DNA from: Gilliamella sp. wkB108
Lineage (GTDB): Bacteria; Pseudomonadota; Gammaproteobacteria; Enterobacterales; Orbaceae
Assembly (NCBI RefSeq): GCF_001690195.1
Contig: NZ_LZGM01000007.1
Span: 16,435 to 80,434 of the forward strand
DNA length: 64,000 nt
Direction: 5' to 3'
Below the pieces are notes generated by a model. The model had not been told where the DNA came from and searched no databases. It saw only the letters and a list, made by a program, of their open reading frames with translations. The first letter of the stretch is position 1, and every line of letters starts with the position of its first letter. This document shows, in pieces, positions 20,939 to 30,505 of this stretch. The position numbers and the translations under genes are program-made.

Positions 20939-21964
20939 TTAACATTTTATGAGTACCTTTAGTTTTCCATTGAGATCACCAGATATAGCCTGTTTAAAGG
21001 CTTTATCTGCTTCATCTAAAGGAAATATGTTTTCATAGATAATTTTGGATAAGTCTGCCTGTACCTCACTCAAACTTAATAGTTTTGCTGTATTTTGTAG
21101 ATCACAAGGCGTATACATATGACTAGAAATAACTGCTATTTCAGAAGATTGTAACTCGTGAAGATTAATACTATTGCCTCGAGCGTATTGGGCGATAATC
21201 ACTAAATATTCAGGTTTTCTTGGTGCTTCAATGATCTCATCAAGTACCTTTCTAACACCTGAACATTCAAAAATAATCGGCCTTGTTTTAGAATCTAATA
21301 TTTCTACTTCTGAAATACTGCTTTTTACACTAAAACCTAACTGATTGAGTAATGCCACTCTTGATTGATTATTTTCAATAATTATTGGTTTGAGATGATG
21401 AAGATGTTTTAAAACTAATCCAGTGACTACTCCAATAGTGCCACCTCCGGTGATAATGATTGGGTGATCTTTCAAGGGAATAGGTTTTAACAAATTGACA
21501 GCATGATAACCAACTGCTAAAGGTTCAAAGGTGGCAGCGATTTTCATATCAATTTTACTATCTAATTTTACTAATTGATTAATATCGATTGATATATATT
21601 GCGCTAATGTGCCATCTAACCTAAATCCCATTACCCGGCGATTGACACGACAAATATTAGGGAAGCCAGTGATACAGTTAATACACTCGCCACAACCAAC
21701 TAAAGGATTAATCGCAACCTTATCACCGACTGACAACCCTTGTTGATTAGGTGAAATCTGTTCAATAATCCCTACCGCTTCATGACCTTGGATAAAGCCT
21801 GTAGGCGGTTTTAAGGAGGGGTGCATACCCAAATAGAAGTGAGTATCTGAACCACAAATACCACTATATAAAATTTTTACAATGGCATGTCCTTGAGTTA
21901 AGGATGGAACATTTTGTTCCATCACTTCAGCTTTTTTTATGTCTGTTATTTTTAGTACTTTCAT
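20939..21964 (-). CDS. Zinc-dependent medium-chain alcohol dehydrogenase
   Basis: NAD(P)-dependent polyol or polyol-phosphate dehydrogenase, 341 aa. The start at 21964 (MKVLKITD) follows AAGAGATG; an upstream TTG at 22015 is unlikely. The catalytic zinc site GICGSDTH and GHEAVG, the structural four-cysteine site (GCGECINCITGFPNIC) and the nucleotide loop ITGGGTIG are visible. It lies between the PTS permease and split transketolase genes, so a phosphorylated polyol oxidised to a ketose phosphate is the likely substrate. The family includes arabitol-phosphate and galactitol-1-phosphate dehydrogenases; exact substrate unknown. Confidence 0.85.
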   Translation of the reverse strand: MKVLKITDIKKAEVMEQNVPSLTQGHAIVKILYSGICGSDTHFYLGMHPSLKPPTGFIQGHEAVGIIEQISPNQQGLSVGDKVAINPLVGCGECINCITGFPNICRVNRRVMGFRLDGTLAQYISIDINQLVKLDSKIDMKIAATFEPLAVGYHAVNLLKPIPLKDHPIIITGGGTIGVVTGLVLKHLHHLKPIIIENNQSRVALLNQLGFSVKSSISEVEILDSKTRPIIFECSGVRKVLDEIIEAPRKPEYLVIIAQYARGNSINLHELQSSEIAVISSHMYTPCDLQNTAKLLSLSEVQADLSKIIYENIFPLDEADKAFKQAISGDLNGKLKVLIKC

Positions 21965-22025
21965 TTCGCATCTCTTGATTAATAAAGTGATAAAATTATT
22001 TTTTAATAAATTCAACAGGAAACAT

Positions 22026-23483
22026 TTAAGACAAAGCTGTTTTTATATCGTCAATAAGTTCATCTAACTTCGCATCACCTATATAGTTTTTAATACTGAT
22101 AATTGGTTGCGTTAATGTATGACTGGCTCGTTCGACTAACCTTTCTTGAATAACCACTAGGTCAGCTTCTGGCGGTACGTTCTCTATTGAAAAATGTTTC
22201 ACTACGATGTCTTTATCAACACCGCGCTCTTTTAATAATTTTTTAAATCGCGTTGCCCCCATAGCACTTGAACCTGCTCCTGCATCACAAGCGAACGCAA
22301 TAAATTGAATATTTTTTAGATCAAGATCTGCTGTTGATTCTGCTGTGTTATTACCCAGTTTCATCTCAGCTTTCGCTTTTAAATAAGAAGCACTGCTTCC
22401 TTCTAATTTAGTATTGATAACGTCTTGTTTTGAACTAGAGAAATCCTCATCCTTTTCTGTACCTGGATTAATCTTAAGTAACAAGCTACAGCCGATAAAA
22501 GAAACTAAAGCCGCTGCACCAATACCGCAGATAGTAGCAAGATGTTTACCCGGAGGAGTTAAGGCTAGAAAAGCAAAAATAGAGCCAGGTGTTGCACCAG
22601 CAACTAATCCTGCATGCATTAATGAAAAAACCATAATGCCGGCAGCAGAACCTAACATTAATGGAAATATCATAAGTGGACGCATATATACATAAGGGAA
22701 ATACATTTCATGAATACCACCAAAGAAATGAATGATTGTGGCGGCAGGCGCTGATTTTTTGCTCATCCCTTTGCCAAAAAAGCAGAATGCTAATAATAGT
22801 CCTAATCCAGGACCGGGACTTGCAAATACCATAAAGTAAACAGATGAACCATTAGCCAAAGCATCTTTCATGCCCAGTTGATAAAAGATAGCCTGATCGA
22901 TGGCATTATTAAGAAACAGAACGCGGGTTGGTTCGATTAATAACGCCAAAGAAGCCAAATATCCGGTTTGTAATAGTGCATCAATAGCAGCAGCAATAAT
23001 ATTGGTAATAGACAGCATGAATGGGCCAATAAAATAGTAGCCTAAAATAGCTAGCCCCATACCTAAAAAGCCTAATGCAAAGTTTTGAATAATATTTTCA
23101 AATCCGTTTGGTAAACGGTTTTCTAACAATTTATCTAGTTTTTTACTACAAAAACCTCCTAATGGCCCCATTGCCATTGCTCCGAGCAACATAGGGATAT
23201 CCGATCCAACAACAATCCCCATAGTACCGACGGTGCCAATTATTGCGCCCCGTTTGCCACCCACCATGTCACCGCCGGTATAACCAACAAGCATCGGTAA
23301 CATGTAAGTAATCATAGGACTAACTAAACTACCTAACTGTTCATTAGGTAACCAACCGGCCGGAATAAAAAGTGCGGTAATAAAACCCCAAGCCATGAAA
23401 GCACCAATATTAGGTATCACCATGGCCGTGAGAAATCCACCAAAACTTTGAATTTTAGCTCTCAATGATAGTTTTTTATTCAT
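22026..23483 (-). CDS. PTS EIICB permease, mannitol family
   Basis: Inner-membrane transport (IIC) domain followed by a phosphocysteine IIB domain. IIC residues such as GGFLTAMVIPNIGAFMAWG, GYTGGDMVGGKRGAIIG, the NNAIDQAIFYQLG stretch and GGIHEMYFPYV are mannitol-EIIC-like. A linker near 345-385 leads to EIIB with CDAGAGSSAMGA, which places the phosphorylated Cys at 399. EIIA is a separate gene at the operon end. E. coli MtlA carries IIA fused and is paired with MtlD; here MtlD is absent, so a sugar alcohol other than mannitol is likely. Confidence 0.88.
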   Translation of the reverse strand: MNKKLSLRAKIQSFGGFLTAMVIPNIGAFMAWGFITALFIPAGWLPNEQLGSLVSPMITYMLPMLVGYTGGDMVGGKRGAIIGTVGTMGIVVGSDIPMLLGAMAMGPLGGFCSKKLDKLLENRLPNGFENIIQNFALGFLGMGLAILGYYFIGPFMLSITNIIAAAIDALLQTGYLASLALLIEPTRVLFLNNAIDQAIFYQLGMKDALANGSSVYFMVFASPGPGLGLLLAFCFFGKGMSKKSAPAATIIHFFGGIHEMYFPYVYMRPLMIFPLMLGSAAGIMVFSLMHAGLVAGATPGSIFAFLALTPPGKHLATICGIGAAALVSFIGCSLLLKINPGTEKDEDFSSSKQDVINTKLEGSSASYLKAKAEMKLGNNTAESTADLDLKNIQFIAFACDAGAGSSAMGATRFKKLLKERGVDKDIVVKHFSIENVPPEADLVVIQERLVERASHTLTQPIISIKNYIGDAKLDELIDDIKTALS

Positions 23484-23518
23484 CGTAAAGTTCCTCGAAA
23501 GTTAAAATATGTAGCCAT

Positions 23519-23544
23519 ATTTAATATGAGTACACATATTAAAT
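23519..23544. promoter_or_regulatory. Inverted repeat, candidate operator of the PTS operon
   Basis: Perfect arms ATTTAATATG (23519-23528) and CATATTAAAT (23535-23544), 6-base spacer, 36-61 bases upstream of the permease start. Likely a repressor operator; the adjacent GntR-family gene is the obvious candidate. Further AT-rich sites with ATATGTATATATA (23573-23585) and AATATACATATTT (23639-23651) lie in the same gap. Confidence 0.45.
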
Positions 23545-23598
23545 GGCATTTAAATAATATTTAATCGAGGCAATATGTATATATATTTTTATTCATAA

Positions 23599-23614
23599 TG
23601 TTAAGTAAATCACA
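23599..23614. promoter_or_regulatory. CRP-like site in the PTS/GntR divergent region
   Basis: TGTTAAGTAAATCACA matches TGTGA-N6-TCACA with one mismatch. Catabolite control of a PTS operon is expected. Confidence 0.5.
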
Positions 23615-23822
23615 CTTTATTTTCTAACTATTTTATGAATATACATATTTTTTAGTGAAAACAAATTTATCGGGCTTTGTTGTACAATTTGCGAGAATAG
23701 TTACTGGTGTAGAGTTAAAATCATTATTCGAAAATGATAATAATCATCAATATCTTGCAGAAATGTTGATATGTGCTTATCCTTGAATCAAAATGATAAA
23801 TTAAATCCGTAGAGAGGTAAAA

Positions 23823-24563
23823 ATGAGTGGTAATGTAACAATTAAACAACAACAAGTTATTAATTATATTACTAACCTAATAGAGGAAAAAAATCTCTCT
23901 ATGGGTGAAAAAATTGATACTGAAGTTAATATTGCTAAAATTCTTGATGTCACTCGTACCACCGTTAGGGAAGCAACCAGACATCTTTTAGATGAAGGGT
24001 TAGTTTATCGTGTTAGAAAATCAGGTTTGCATGTGGGTTCATCAGAAAGGAATATTAATTTAACCGGAAAATTTAATGTTATTTCTCATTTTGATTATCA
24101 AGCCAAAAAACAAGGGTATAAAGGCTCCAGAAAAGTGCTTTCTGCAAGTATTGTTCCGGTACCTAATGAACAAATTGCAAATTCATTAGGGTTAAAACGA
24201 ACTGATTTTGTCTATAAAATTGTTAGACTTATGTTTTTTGATGATATTCCCGTATCGATTGAGTTTACACTGATCCCAACTAATTTGTTCAATCAATTTG
24301 AATTTAGCCAACTAGAAATTTCTAAATTTGGTTATATTGAAGAGATGACAGGTAAAAAAGTTAAAAAAAGAATACAAAATATTATGGCGATCAATATCGA
24401 TGATGAAAAAGTTGAGACGTCATTAAATGTAGATAAAAATAAAGCGCTATTGAAACTTGAAGAGATCACCTATCTGGAAGACGATACACCATGCGAACAT
24501 AATGTTTCATATATAAAAGCTGAATATCATCCAATCCAAAATATTATCGAACGTCGATTATAA
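23823..24563 (+). CDS. GntR/HutC-family transcriptional regulator
   Basis: Likely repressor of the divergent sugar-alcohol operon. Residues 1-75 form the winged helix-turn-helix (EVNIAKILDVTRTTVREATRHLLDEGLVYRVRKSGLHVG). A C-terminal UTRA ligand domain follows (VLSASIVPVPNEQIANSLGL, VYKIVRLMFFDDIPVSIEFTLIP). It has 246 aa, and a GAGAGG ribosome site before the ATG. UTRA regulators usually bind sugar or sugar-phosphate effectors. A weak hairpin (AGTGT/ACACT, 24605-24620) follows the gene. Confidence 0.85.
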   Translation: MSGNVTIKQQQVINYITNLIEEKNLSMGEKIDTEVNIAKILDVTRTTVREATRHLLDEGLVYRVRKSGLHVGSSERNINLTGKFNVISHFDYQAKKQGYKGSRKVLSASIVPVPNEQIANSLGLKRTDFVYKIVRLMFFDDIPVSIEFTLIPTNLFNQFEFSQLEISKFGYIEEMTGKKVKKRIQNIMAINIDDEKVETSLNVDKNKALLKLEEITYLEDDTPCEHNVSYIKAEYHPIQNIIERRL

Positions 24564-24771
24564 CACGGCTTGATTCATGCTGTTTGTTTAACAAAAAAAA
24601 GAAAAGTGTTTAGTTACACTCTTATTTTTAGATGCCTATTAATAAAATAGTTGATATTTTTATATCGAAAAAACAAATAACTAAGTAATAGTAATGCCTT
24701 AAATTAGCACTCTATAATACGCAATAATTAGTATATAATCATGCCAACTTTTTTTATTAACTTAAGTTATT

Positions 24772-25875
24772 ATGATCTGCGTAAATCAGCTTTTTATTTA
24801 TCCGATTAAATCAATGCAAGGCATTGCTGTTACACAAGCAACAGTATCACAAGGCGGATTTGAACACGATCGCATTTTGATGATTAGTGAACCTGACGGA
24901 ACATTCATTACAGCGAGGCAATTCCCTCAGTTGTTAAAGATTAAAACATCGGTTAGCGACAACCAAGTACATATTAGTTTACCTACGGGCGAATCACTCT
25001 GTATTGATCTCGACGATTTTTCCAGTAGTCAAGAATCAACACACGTATGGGGATCAAACTTTACATCGCATATTGCATCAATTAAAGTAAATCAATTTTT
25101 TAGCCAATATTTACATAAAGATGTGCAGTTACGTTGGCTTGGTCGTCATTTATCCCGACGAACTAAACGTTATCCTGATGTCCCTGTTAGCTTTGCCGAT
25201 GGTTACCCTTACCTTTTATTAAACGAAGCATCATTCAACTACCTACAACAACAGTGTCCGGAAAGACTTGATATTGGACAATTTCGTGGCAATATCATTA
25301 TAAACGGTGCATTACCTTTCGCCGAAGATGGCTGGAAAACTATTAAAATTGGTGATGTCGTATTTGATATTGTAAAACCTTGTACGCGCTGTGTATTGAC
25401 TACAATCAATGTTAATTCAACCAATTATTTAGCCAATAACGAACCGCTTACCACTTTAGGCTATTTTAGATCCGATGATCAAGGCAAAATCGATTTTGGC
25501 ATGAATATGATTGCTCGTAATTCTGGAACTATTTGCATAAAAGATCACATAGAAGTGTTAGAGCGCCAAAACGCTAAAAAATATATTCAATCTTTTCCGA
25601 AAAAAACAGATAACCAGCAACAAACTTGTATTATAACCTTTGAAGGTCAATCATTTAATGGTAACAATCAGCAAACTATTTTAGAGCAGTTAGAACAACA
25701 TCAAATACCTATTCCCTACTCTTGTCGAGCAGGTGTTTGTGGTCGTTGCCAGGTCATATTAAAACAAGGAGAAGTGACAGCCCTGACACAAGCGGCAATA
25801 AAGAGTAAAAATCGAATTTTAACCTGTAGCTGTATACCTAAAAGTGATATTGAGTTGAACTTATTAAAGAAGTGA
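24772..25875 (+). CDS. ycbX: MOSC/2Fe-2S protein YcbX
   Basis: Molybdenum-cofactor enzyme family linked in E. coli to reduction of N-hydroxylated base analogues. The N-terminal beta-barrel (VNQLFIYPIKSMQGI) and MOSC domain with the cofactor-binding cysteine region (KPCTRCVLTTIN) are followed by a plant-type ferredoxin domain with CRAGVCGRC and a final CSC. Length 367 aa, like E. coli YcbX (369). As in E. coli, zapC lies nearby, though here a Sel1-repeat gene is inserted between them. Confidence 0.92.
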   Translation: MICVNQLFIYPIKSMQGIAVTQATVSQGGFEHDRILMISEPDGTFITARQFPQLLKIKTSVSDNQVHISLPTGESLCIDLDDFSSSQESTHVWGSNFTSHIASIKVNQFFSQYLHKDVQLRWLGRHLSRRTKRYPDVPVSFADGYPYLLLNEASFNYLQQQCPERLDIGQFRGNIIINGALPFAEDGWKTIKIGDVVFDIVKPCTRCVLTTINVNSTNYLANNEPLTTLGYFRSDDQGKIDFGMNMIARNSGTICIKDHIEVLERQNAKKYIQSFPKKTDNQQQTCIITFEGQSFNGNNQQTILEQLEQHQIPIPYSCRAGVCGRCQVILKQGEVTALTQAAIKSKNRILTCSCIPKSDIELNLLKK

Positions 25876-25982
25876 TACAAAAATTCATTTATTATCGACA
25901 TTATGTAATAATTGTTTTACAAAAAAATAATAACAATAAATGAAGAAATAAAGAAATAAATAGAAATATAAGGTTAGTGTTA

Positions 25983-27689
25983 ATGATTCAAAAAATATGT
26001 GTGTTTACTTTTGTATTCATATTTTCATCTTGCGCGTTTTCGTCTAATGATTTTAGTACCGTAATGAGTAGTTTTGGCAATGGTAACAATAACCGATATC
26101 AGAACAAATCAAATAAAGGTAAAGATAATTTAGAGAGTACTAGAAGATTAGCAACCGCTTATATTAATTTAGCCAATAGCCTTTCTTCTAGAGATTGCAA
26201 TAGGCTGAAACAACTTTATAATCTGGTAAAAACTAAAAAAACAGCATTCGCCTTAGATTATGACCCCTATTCCGATTATAAGGGAAAAGATGGTTCAGTT
26301 AGTAATTATAAAAAATTTGGTTGTAATACATTAACGGATGATGAAATAAATTATAATTTATTACCTAAGTTATTCGGTAAAGGTGTTTCGTTATATAAAA
26401 CAGCCATATTAAGTGGCGATACTGAGTCACTGACAATATTGTTAAATCGCTTTAAATTACAAGAAATTCCTTTAAGTCATTTTATTACAATCGCTAGAAT
26501 GGAAGATAAAGACTTAAACGATAATCCATATGTTAAATTTTTGATTGGTCAATTATATATTGATGATTACTTCGTCAATAAAAATCCTACAAAAGCCGTA
26601 GAGTATTTTAAAGCGGCTGGAGATATTCAGGAGCATGATTTAGGGTATTACCTTGCATTTGCAAAAATAGAAGAAGGTATCGAATCACAAGATGAAAGCC
26701 TTAGTAAGATTTCTTTCTTAAATGACGAAAATCAAAATAAGACTAACCATGATGACCTTATAAAACAAATCGAAGAAAATCTGGATCCTAAAGATTATCC
26801 TTCAATGTTAAGGCTTAGTTTTTATTATGCTGAGGATGAAAAGTTAAATAGAGCGATCGAATATTTTGATATAGCTTGCACTTTAGAAGCATCAAGAGCA
26901 TGTGAATTATATAAACAACAGTTAAAACAACCCCAAAAAAATAAGATATACTCTTTATTGCGTAAATTTGACAAGAATAATCCTGATATTAAGGTGAGTG
27001 TAGCCATTGCAAAATGGTATGAAGATTTAGGCAAAAATTTAACCGCGATCTATTATTATTCATATGCTATGGATAAAGATCCTAAGCTATTACTTAAAAT
27101 GGTGAAATTATTAGAAACTGCGAATATAGAATTTTCGTCAGAACTAGAAATGGCAATAATTAACACCTATATTAAATATGATAGTTATATTGATAATGCT
27201 GAAATTAAATATAAAATATTTGAACTTTACTTTTATTCATCAAGAAGTTCCGATTCTGTTTTAGAAAAACAAAAGATAAGTATGTACTGGTTGGAAAAAG
27301 CAGCCGAAGCAGGACATGTTTTAGCAAAATTAAAAATCTCTGACGAATATAAATCTGGACGTTACATTAAACAAGATTTTACTAAAACTCTATATTGGTA
27401 TAACAGTTATTGTAATGTGTTTAAAGAAAATGAGTCTTACATTTATACTTGTTCCCCATTTATTGAAAAAGAAAAAGAAACTTCCGATTTGATTACTAAA
27501 GCTAACAATGGCGATATGGAGGCACAATTTAACCTAGGAAAGATACTATATGATGATGTAGCATTATATACTACCGGCTTATATTATCTGAAACTGGCAG
27601 CTGATCAAGGTCATAAAGAAGCCAAATCGTATTACCATAGATATGAGCGTAGGTATGAGCTTATGTGTTCGATGAATTTTTCAGGTTAG
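25983..27689 (+). CDS. Exported Sel1/TPR-repeat protein
   Basis: Function unknown. The ATG at 25983 is preferred over the GTG at 25977 because AAGG lies 10 bases before it. Residues 1-16 are a hydrophobic export signal ending in FSSC (Cys17), possibly a lipobox. Helical repeats fill the rest, with recognisable Sel1-like units such as YWLEKAAEAGHVLAKLKISDEY and NNGDMEAQFNLGKILYDD, plus YYLKLAADQGHKEAKSYY. Length about 568 aa. It separates ycbX from zapC, which are usually adjacent, so it may be an insertion. Sel1 proteins usually act as scaffolds; no catalytic residues stand out. Confidence 0.75.
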   Translation: MIQKICVFTFVFIFSSCAFSSNDFSTVMSSFGNGNNNRYQNKSNKGKDNLESTRRLATAYINLANSLSSRDCNRLKQLYNLVKTKKTAFALDYDPYSDYKGKDGSVSNYKKFGCNTLTDDEINYNLLPKLFGKGVSLYKTAILSGDTESLTILLNRFKLQEIPLSHFITIARMEDKDLNDNPYVKFLIGQLYIDDYFVNKNPTKAVEYFKAAGDIQEHDLGYYLAFAKIEEGIESQDESLSKISFLNDENQNKTNHDDLIKQIEENLDPKDYPSMLRLSFYYAEDEKLNRAIEYFDIACTLEASRACELYKQQLKQPQKNKIYSLLRKFDKNNPDIKVSVAIAKWYEDLGKNLTAIYYYSYAMDKDPKLLLKMVKLLETANIEFSSELEMAIINTYIKYDSYIDNAEIKYKIFELYFYSSRSSDSVLEKQKISMYWLEKAAEAGHVLAKLKISDEYKSGRYIKQDFTKTLYWYNSYCNVFKENESYIYTCSPFIEKEKETSDLITKANNGDMEAQFNLGKILYDDVALYTTGLYYLKLAADQGHKEAKSYYHRYERRYELMCSMNFSG

Positions 27690-27728
27690 GTTATTTAATT
27701 ACCAAGCTGATTAGATAGGGATTTAATT

Positions 27729-28295
27729 TTAGGGAATAGCCTTCAAATCGGTTATTTCTTGTATATTATCAACAAAATTATATGTTGTTGGTGCTAATCT
27801 ATCATTCATCACCTTGATAGCTTCAGCAAAATTAAAAGTTTTATTCATCGCAACAAATGTAGGTTGTGCAATGATACACAGTGAAGCGTTATCACCAGCC
27901 TCAACCACCATTAAAAAGACTTTCTGCCCACCTTCTTGCATATTAACTTCGACAATATCAGCAATTTTAGGCACATACAACGTCGATTGTTGACTGAAAT
28001 ACCAGCTCTTAGGCATTTGTGGTTTAATAAAATTAGCGGCAATAATTGCATTAATTGACAATTCAATTCGTTGTGGTTCAGTCAAGTTCAAAGATCTACT
28101 GCTATCATGAAAAAGATAGTAAGCCGTTGCATCACTGACAGAAAAAGGAAACTCACAAAATACATCAGGGATTAACATTTTACTAGAATAACTAGAACGA
28201 AATAACATATCATCTGACACTTCTAGCATTAAACTGTCATATTCCTTATCAAAATACCAACGCCAACAATCGGTTGGGCGAAAAGCCATTTTCAT
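27729..28295 (-). CDS. zapC: Cell division protein ZapC
   Basis: Binds FtsZ and promotes protofilament bundling. The 188-aa product from ATG 28295 (AGGA 10 bases upstream) matches E. coli ZapC throughout: WRWYFDKEYDSLMLE, MLFRS, KPQMPKSWYF, VVEAGDNASLCIIAQP and IKVMNDRLAPT. A longer open frame to 28334 lacks a ribosome site. Convergent with the Sel1 gene; ycbX is next beyond. Confidence 0.9.
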   Translation of the reverse strand: MKMAFRPTDCWRWYFDKEYDSLMLEVSDDMLFRSSYSSKMLIPDVFCEFPFSVSDATAYYLFHDSSRSLNLTEPQRIELSINAIIAANFIKPQMPKSWYFSQQSTLYVPKIADIVEVNMQEGGQKVFLMVVEAGDNASLCIIAQPTFVAMNKTFNFAEAIKVMNDRLAPTTYNFVDNIQEITDLKAIP

Positions 28296-28510
28296 TGATA
28301 TGTTATCCTCGCAAATCGAATTAAATTTGCACAAAAAGATAACATAACTTCGATAAAAAATAAATAAAAATATAAAATAAAAATGATTTAATTATTTAAT
28401 TTTTAAAAATTTTAATAATTTTTTGGTGAGATCAAAACGATCTAACTTAGATCTAAATTTAATCTTTTTTTGCCTTTTTGATCCTTTTAGATCGCTCAAT
28501 AATTTATACT

Positions 28511-28546
28511 AAAACATATAGTTAACCTGAAACATTTTTGCAACAG
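28511..28546 (+). repeat. Dispersed copy of the array element (TAACCTGAAAC module)
   Basis: AAACATATAG-TTAACCTGAAAC followed by a TTG-CA stretch matches the array unit (for example 17741-17772). It lies in the 28296-28604 gap between zapC and ilvC, which otherwise holds a GATC-rich stretch (28438-28495) and the ilvC terminator. Confidence 0.7.
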
Positions 28547-28560
28547 ATCTTAAGCATAAA

Positions 28561-28583
28561 AAAAGGTGCTAAAAGCACCTTTT
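28561..28583. terminator. Terminator of ilvC
   Basis: Perfect 10-bp stem AAAAGGTGCT with AGCACCTTTT, 3-nt loop. Read from the minus strand it is followed by a T-run, just after the ilvC stop. Confidence 0.85.
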
Positions 28584-28604
28584 ATTTTTTAATGCCCGAG
28601 TCTA

Positions 28605-30083
28605 TTAACTGGCAACATTGATCCGTTTCATATCGGTCATATAACTACGCAATTTACGTCCAATTTCTTCAATTGGATGATGACGAATCTCTTCATTCAC
28701 ATCACGTAATTGTGCATTATCAACACTACCTTCTGGTATAGCTTTACCAAGATCACCTGCTTGTAACATAGGCATAAATTTTTCTCTTAATAATGGCACT
28801 GCGGCATTAGCAAATAGATAGTTACCATATTCAGCGGTATCAGAAATAACCACGTTCATTTCATATAAGCGTTTACGCGCAATAGTATTAGCAATAAGCG
28901 GTAACTCATGCAGGGATTCATAATAAGCTGATTCTGGTAAAATACCTGATTCAAGCATGGTTTCAAAAGCAAGTTCAACACCAGCTTTAACCATAGCAAT
29001 CATTACCACACCTTGATCGAAGTAAGCTTGCTCATCAATTTTACCTTGATATTCAGCCGCTTTTTCAAAGGCAGTCTCACCTGTTTCTTTTCGCCATTTT
29101 AATAGATTAACATCATCATTAGCCCAATCTTTCATCATGGTAGCTGAAAACTCACCGGAGATAATATCATCCATATGTTTACGATAAAGATCGGTCATGA
29201 TCACTTTTAACTCTTTTGCTAATGCATTAGCTCTTAATTTAGCTGGATTTGATAAACGATCCATCATTAATGTGATACCGCCTTGTTTTAGCGCTTCAGT
29301 GATCGTTTCCCAACCAAATTGTAATAATTTACATGCATAAGCAGGATCAACACCGTCAGCAACAAGCTTATCAAAACACAATAAAGATCCCGTTTGTAAC
29401 ATACCACAAAGAATAGTTTGTTCACCCATCAGATCTGATTTTACTTCTGCAACAAATGAAGATTGTAAAACCCCTGCTCGATGACCACCGGTTGCCGCGG
29501 CCCATGCTTTAGCAATGGCTAATCCTTCACCTTTAGGATCGTTTTCTGGATGCACTGCAATAAGGGTTGGTACACCAAAACCACGTTTATACTCTTCTCG
29601 TACTTCCGTACCCGGACATTTAGGCGCAACCATAACAACCGTAATATCTGAACGGATCTTTTCGCCGACTTCAACAATATTAAAACCATGAGAATAACCT
29701 AAAGCCGCCCCTTGTTTCATTAATGGTTGGACAGCTTGTACAACAGCTGAATGTTGTTTATCTGGTGTTAAGTTAATTACCAGATCAGCCGTTGGAATTA
29801 GTTCTTCATACGTGCCTACTTTAAAACCATTTTCGGTTGCTTTTTTCCAAGAAGCTCGTTTTTCATTAATCGCTTCTTTACGTAGTGTATAAGCAATATC
29901 TAAACCAGAATCCCGCATATTAAGGCCTTGATTAAGCCCCTGCGCCCCACAACCAATGATGACAATCTTTTTGCCTTTCAAAAAACTCGCTTCTGATGCA
30001 AATTCATCACGTGCCATAAAACGACATTTACCTAGTTGGTCTAACTTTTCACGTAAATTTAGGGTATTAAAATAGTTTGACAT
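28605..30083 (-). CDS. ilvC: Ketol-acid reductoisomerase (class II)
   Basis: NADPH-dependent isomeroreduction of acetolactate and acetohydroxybutyrate, the second step of valine/isoleucine synthesis. The start at 30083 ([20 protein letters not shown]) has GGAGAGAAGA before it; 12 bases of upstream frame are not used. The NAD(P) loop [12 protein letters not shown], the [17 protein letters not shown] stretch and duplicated C-terminal domain are visible. At 492 aa it is the long enterobacterial class II form. ilvY, usually divergent, is not beside it. Confidence 0.97.
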   Translation of the reverse strand: MSNYFNTLNLREKLDQLGKCRFMARDEFASEASFLKGKKIVIIGCGAQGLNQGLNMRDSGLDIAYTLRKEAINEKRASWKKATENGFKVGTYEELIPTADLVINLTPDKQHSAVVQAVQPLMKQGAALGYSHGFNIVEVGEKIRSDITVVMVAPKCPGTEVREEYKRGFGVPTLIAVHPENDPKGEGLAIAKAWAAATGGHRAGVLQSSFVAEVKSDLMGEQTILCGMLQTGSLLCFDKLVADGVDPAYACKLLQFGWETITEALKQGGITLMMDRLSNPAKLRANALAKELKVIMTDLYRKHMDDIISGEFSATMMKDWANDDVNLLKWRKETGETAFEKAAEYQGKIDEQAYFDQGVVMIAMVKAGVELAFETMLESGILPESAYYESLHELPLIANTIARKRLYEMNVVISDTAEYGNYLFANAAVPLLREKFMPMLQAGDLGKAIPEGSVDNAQLRDVNEEIRHHPIEEIGRKLRSYMTDMKRINVAS

Positions 30084-30178
30084 TCTTCTCTCCATGATTT
30101 GGGTTATTTATAATCGATTTGTTATACACTATATAGTAATTCTATTATTGCTAAAATTGATATATTTAGAATATTATG

Positions 30179-30193
30179 TTGCATAAATTGCAA
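30179..30193. promoter_or_regulatory. LysR-type palindrome upstream of ilvC
   Basis: TTGCATAAATTGCAA has 5-bp arms with 5-base spacer, about 95 bases before the ilvC start. It suits a LysR-type regulator such as IlvY, whose gene is not in this window. Confidence 0.4.
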
Positions 30194-30261
30194 TATGCTT
30201 GCTATGTTTTGCGGTTTCTTTTACTCTAGAACACCTTTAAATTATCACTCACCTAATCAAC

Positions 30262-30489
30262 ATGGATACACGTTACAAACAAGCTAATAAAGAAGCGATC
30301 ATTTCATTATTGTTAACTATTATTTATTTCATTGCGTGGGTAATTAGTGGTTATTATGTCAGTGATAAAATAGGATTTTTAGGACTACCATTATGGTTCG
30401 AACTCTCTTGCATCATGGTTCCAGTTGGCTTTATTTTACTATGCTGGGCTATTGTGAAATTTCAATTCAAAAATATATCATTAGAATAA
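30262..30489 (+). CDS. yhdT: YhdT family inner-membrane protein
   Basis: A 75-aa protein of unknown function with two hydrophobic helices (ISLLLTIIYFIAWVISGYYV and LSCIMVPVGFILLCWAI). E. coli YhdT lies just upstream of panF, as here (16-base gap). The upstream acc genes of E. coli are not present. Confidence 0.85.
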   Translation: MDTRYKQANKEAIISLLLTIIYFIAWVISGYYVSDKIGFLGLPLWFELSCIMVPVGFILLCWAIVKFQFKNISLE

Positions 30490-30505
30490 AATAAGTGATC
30501 AGACA

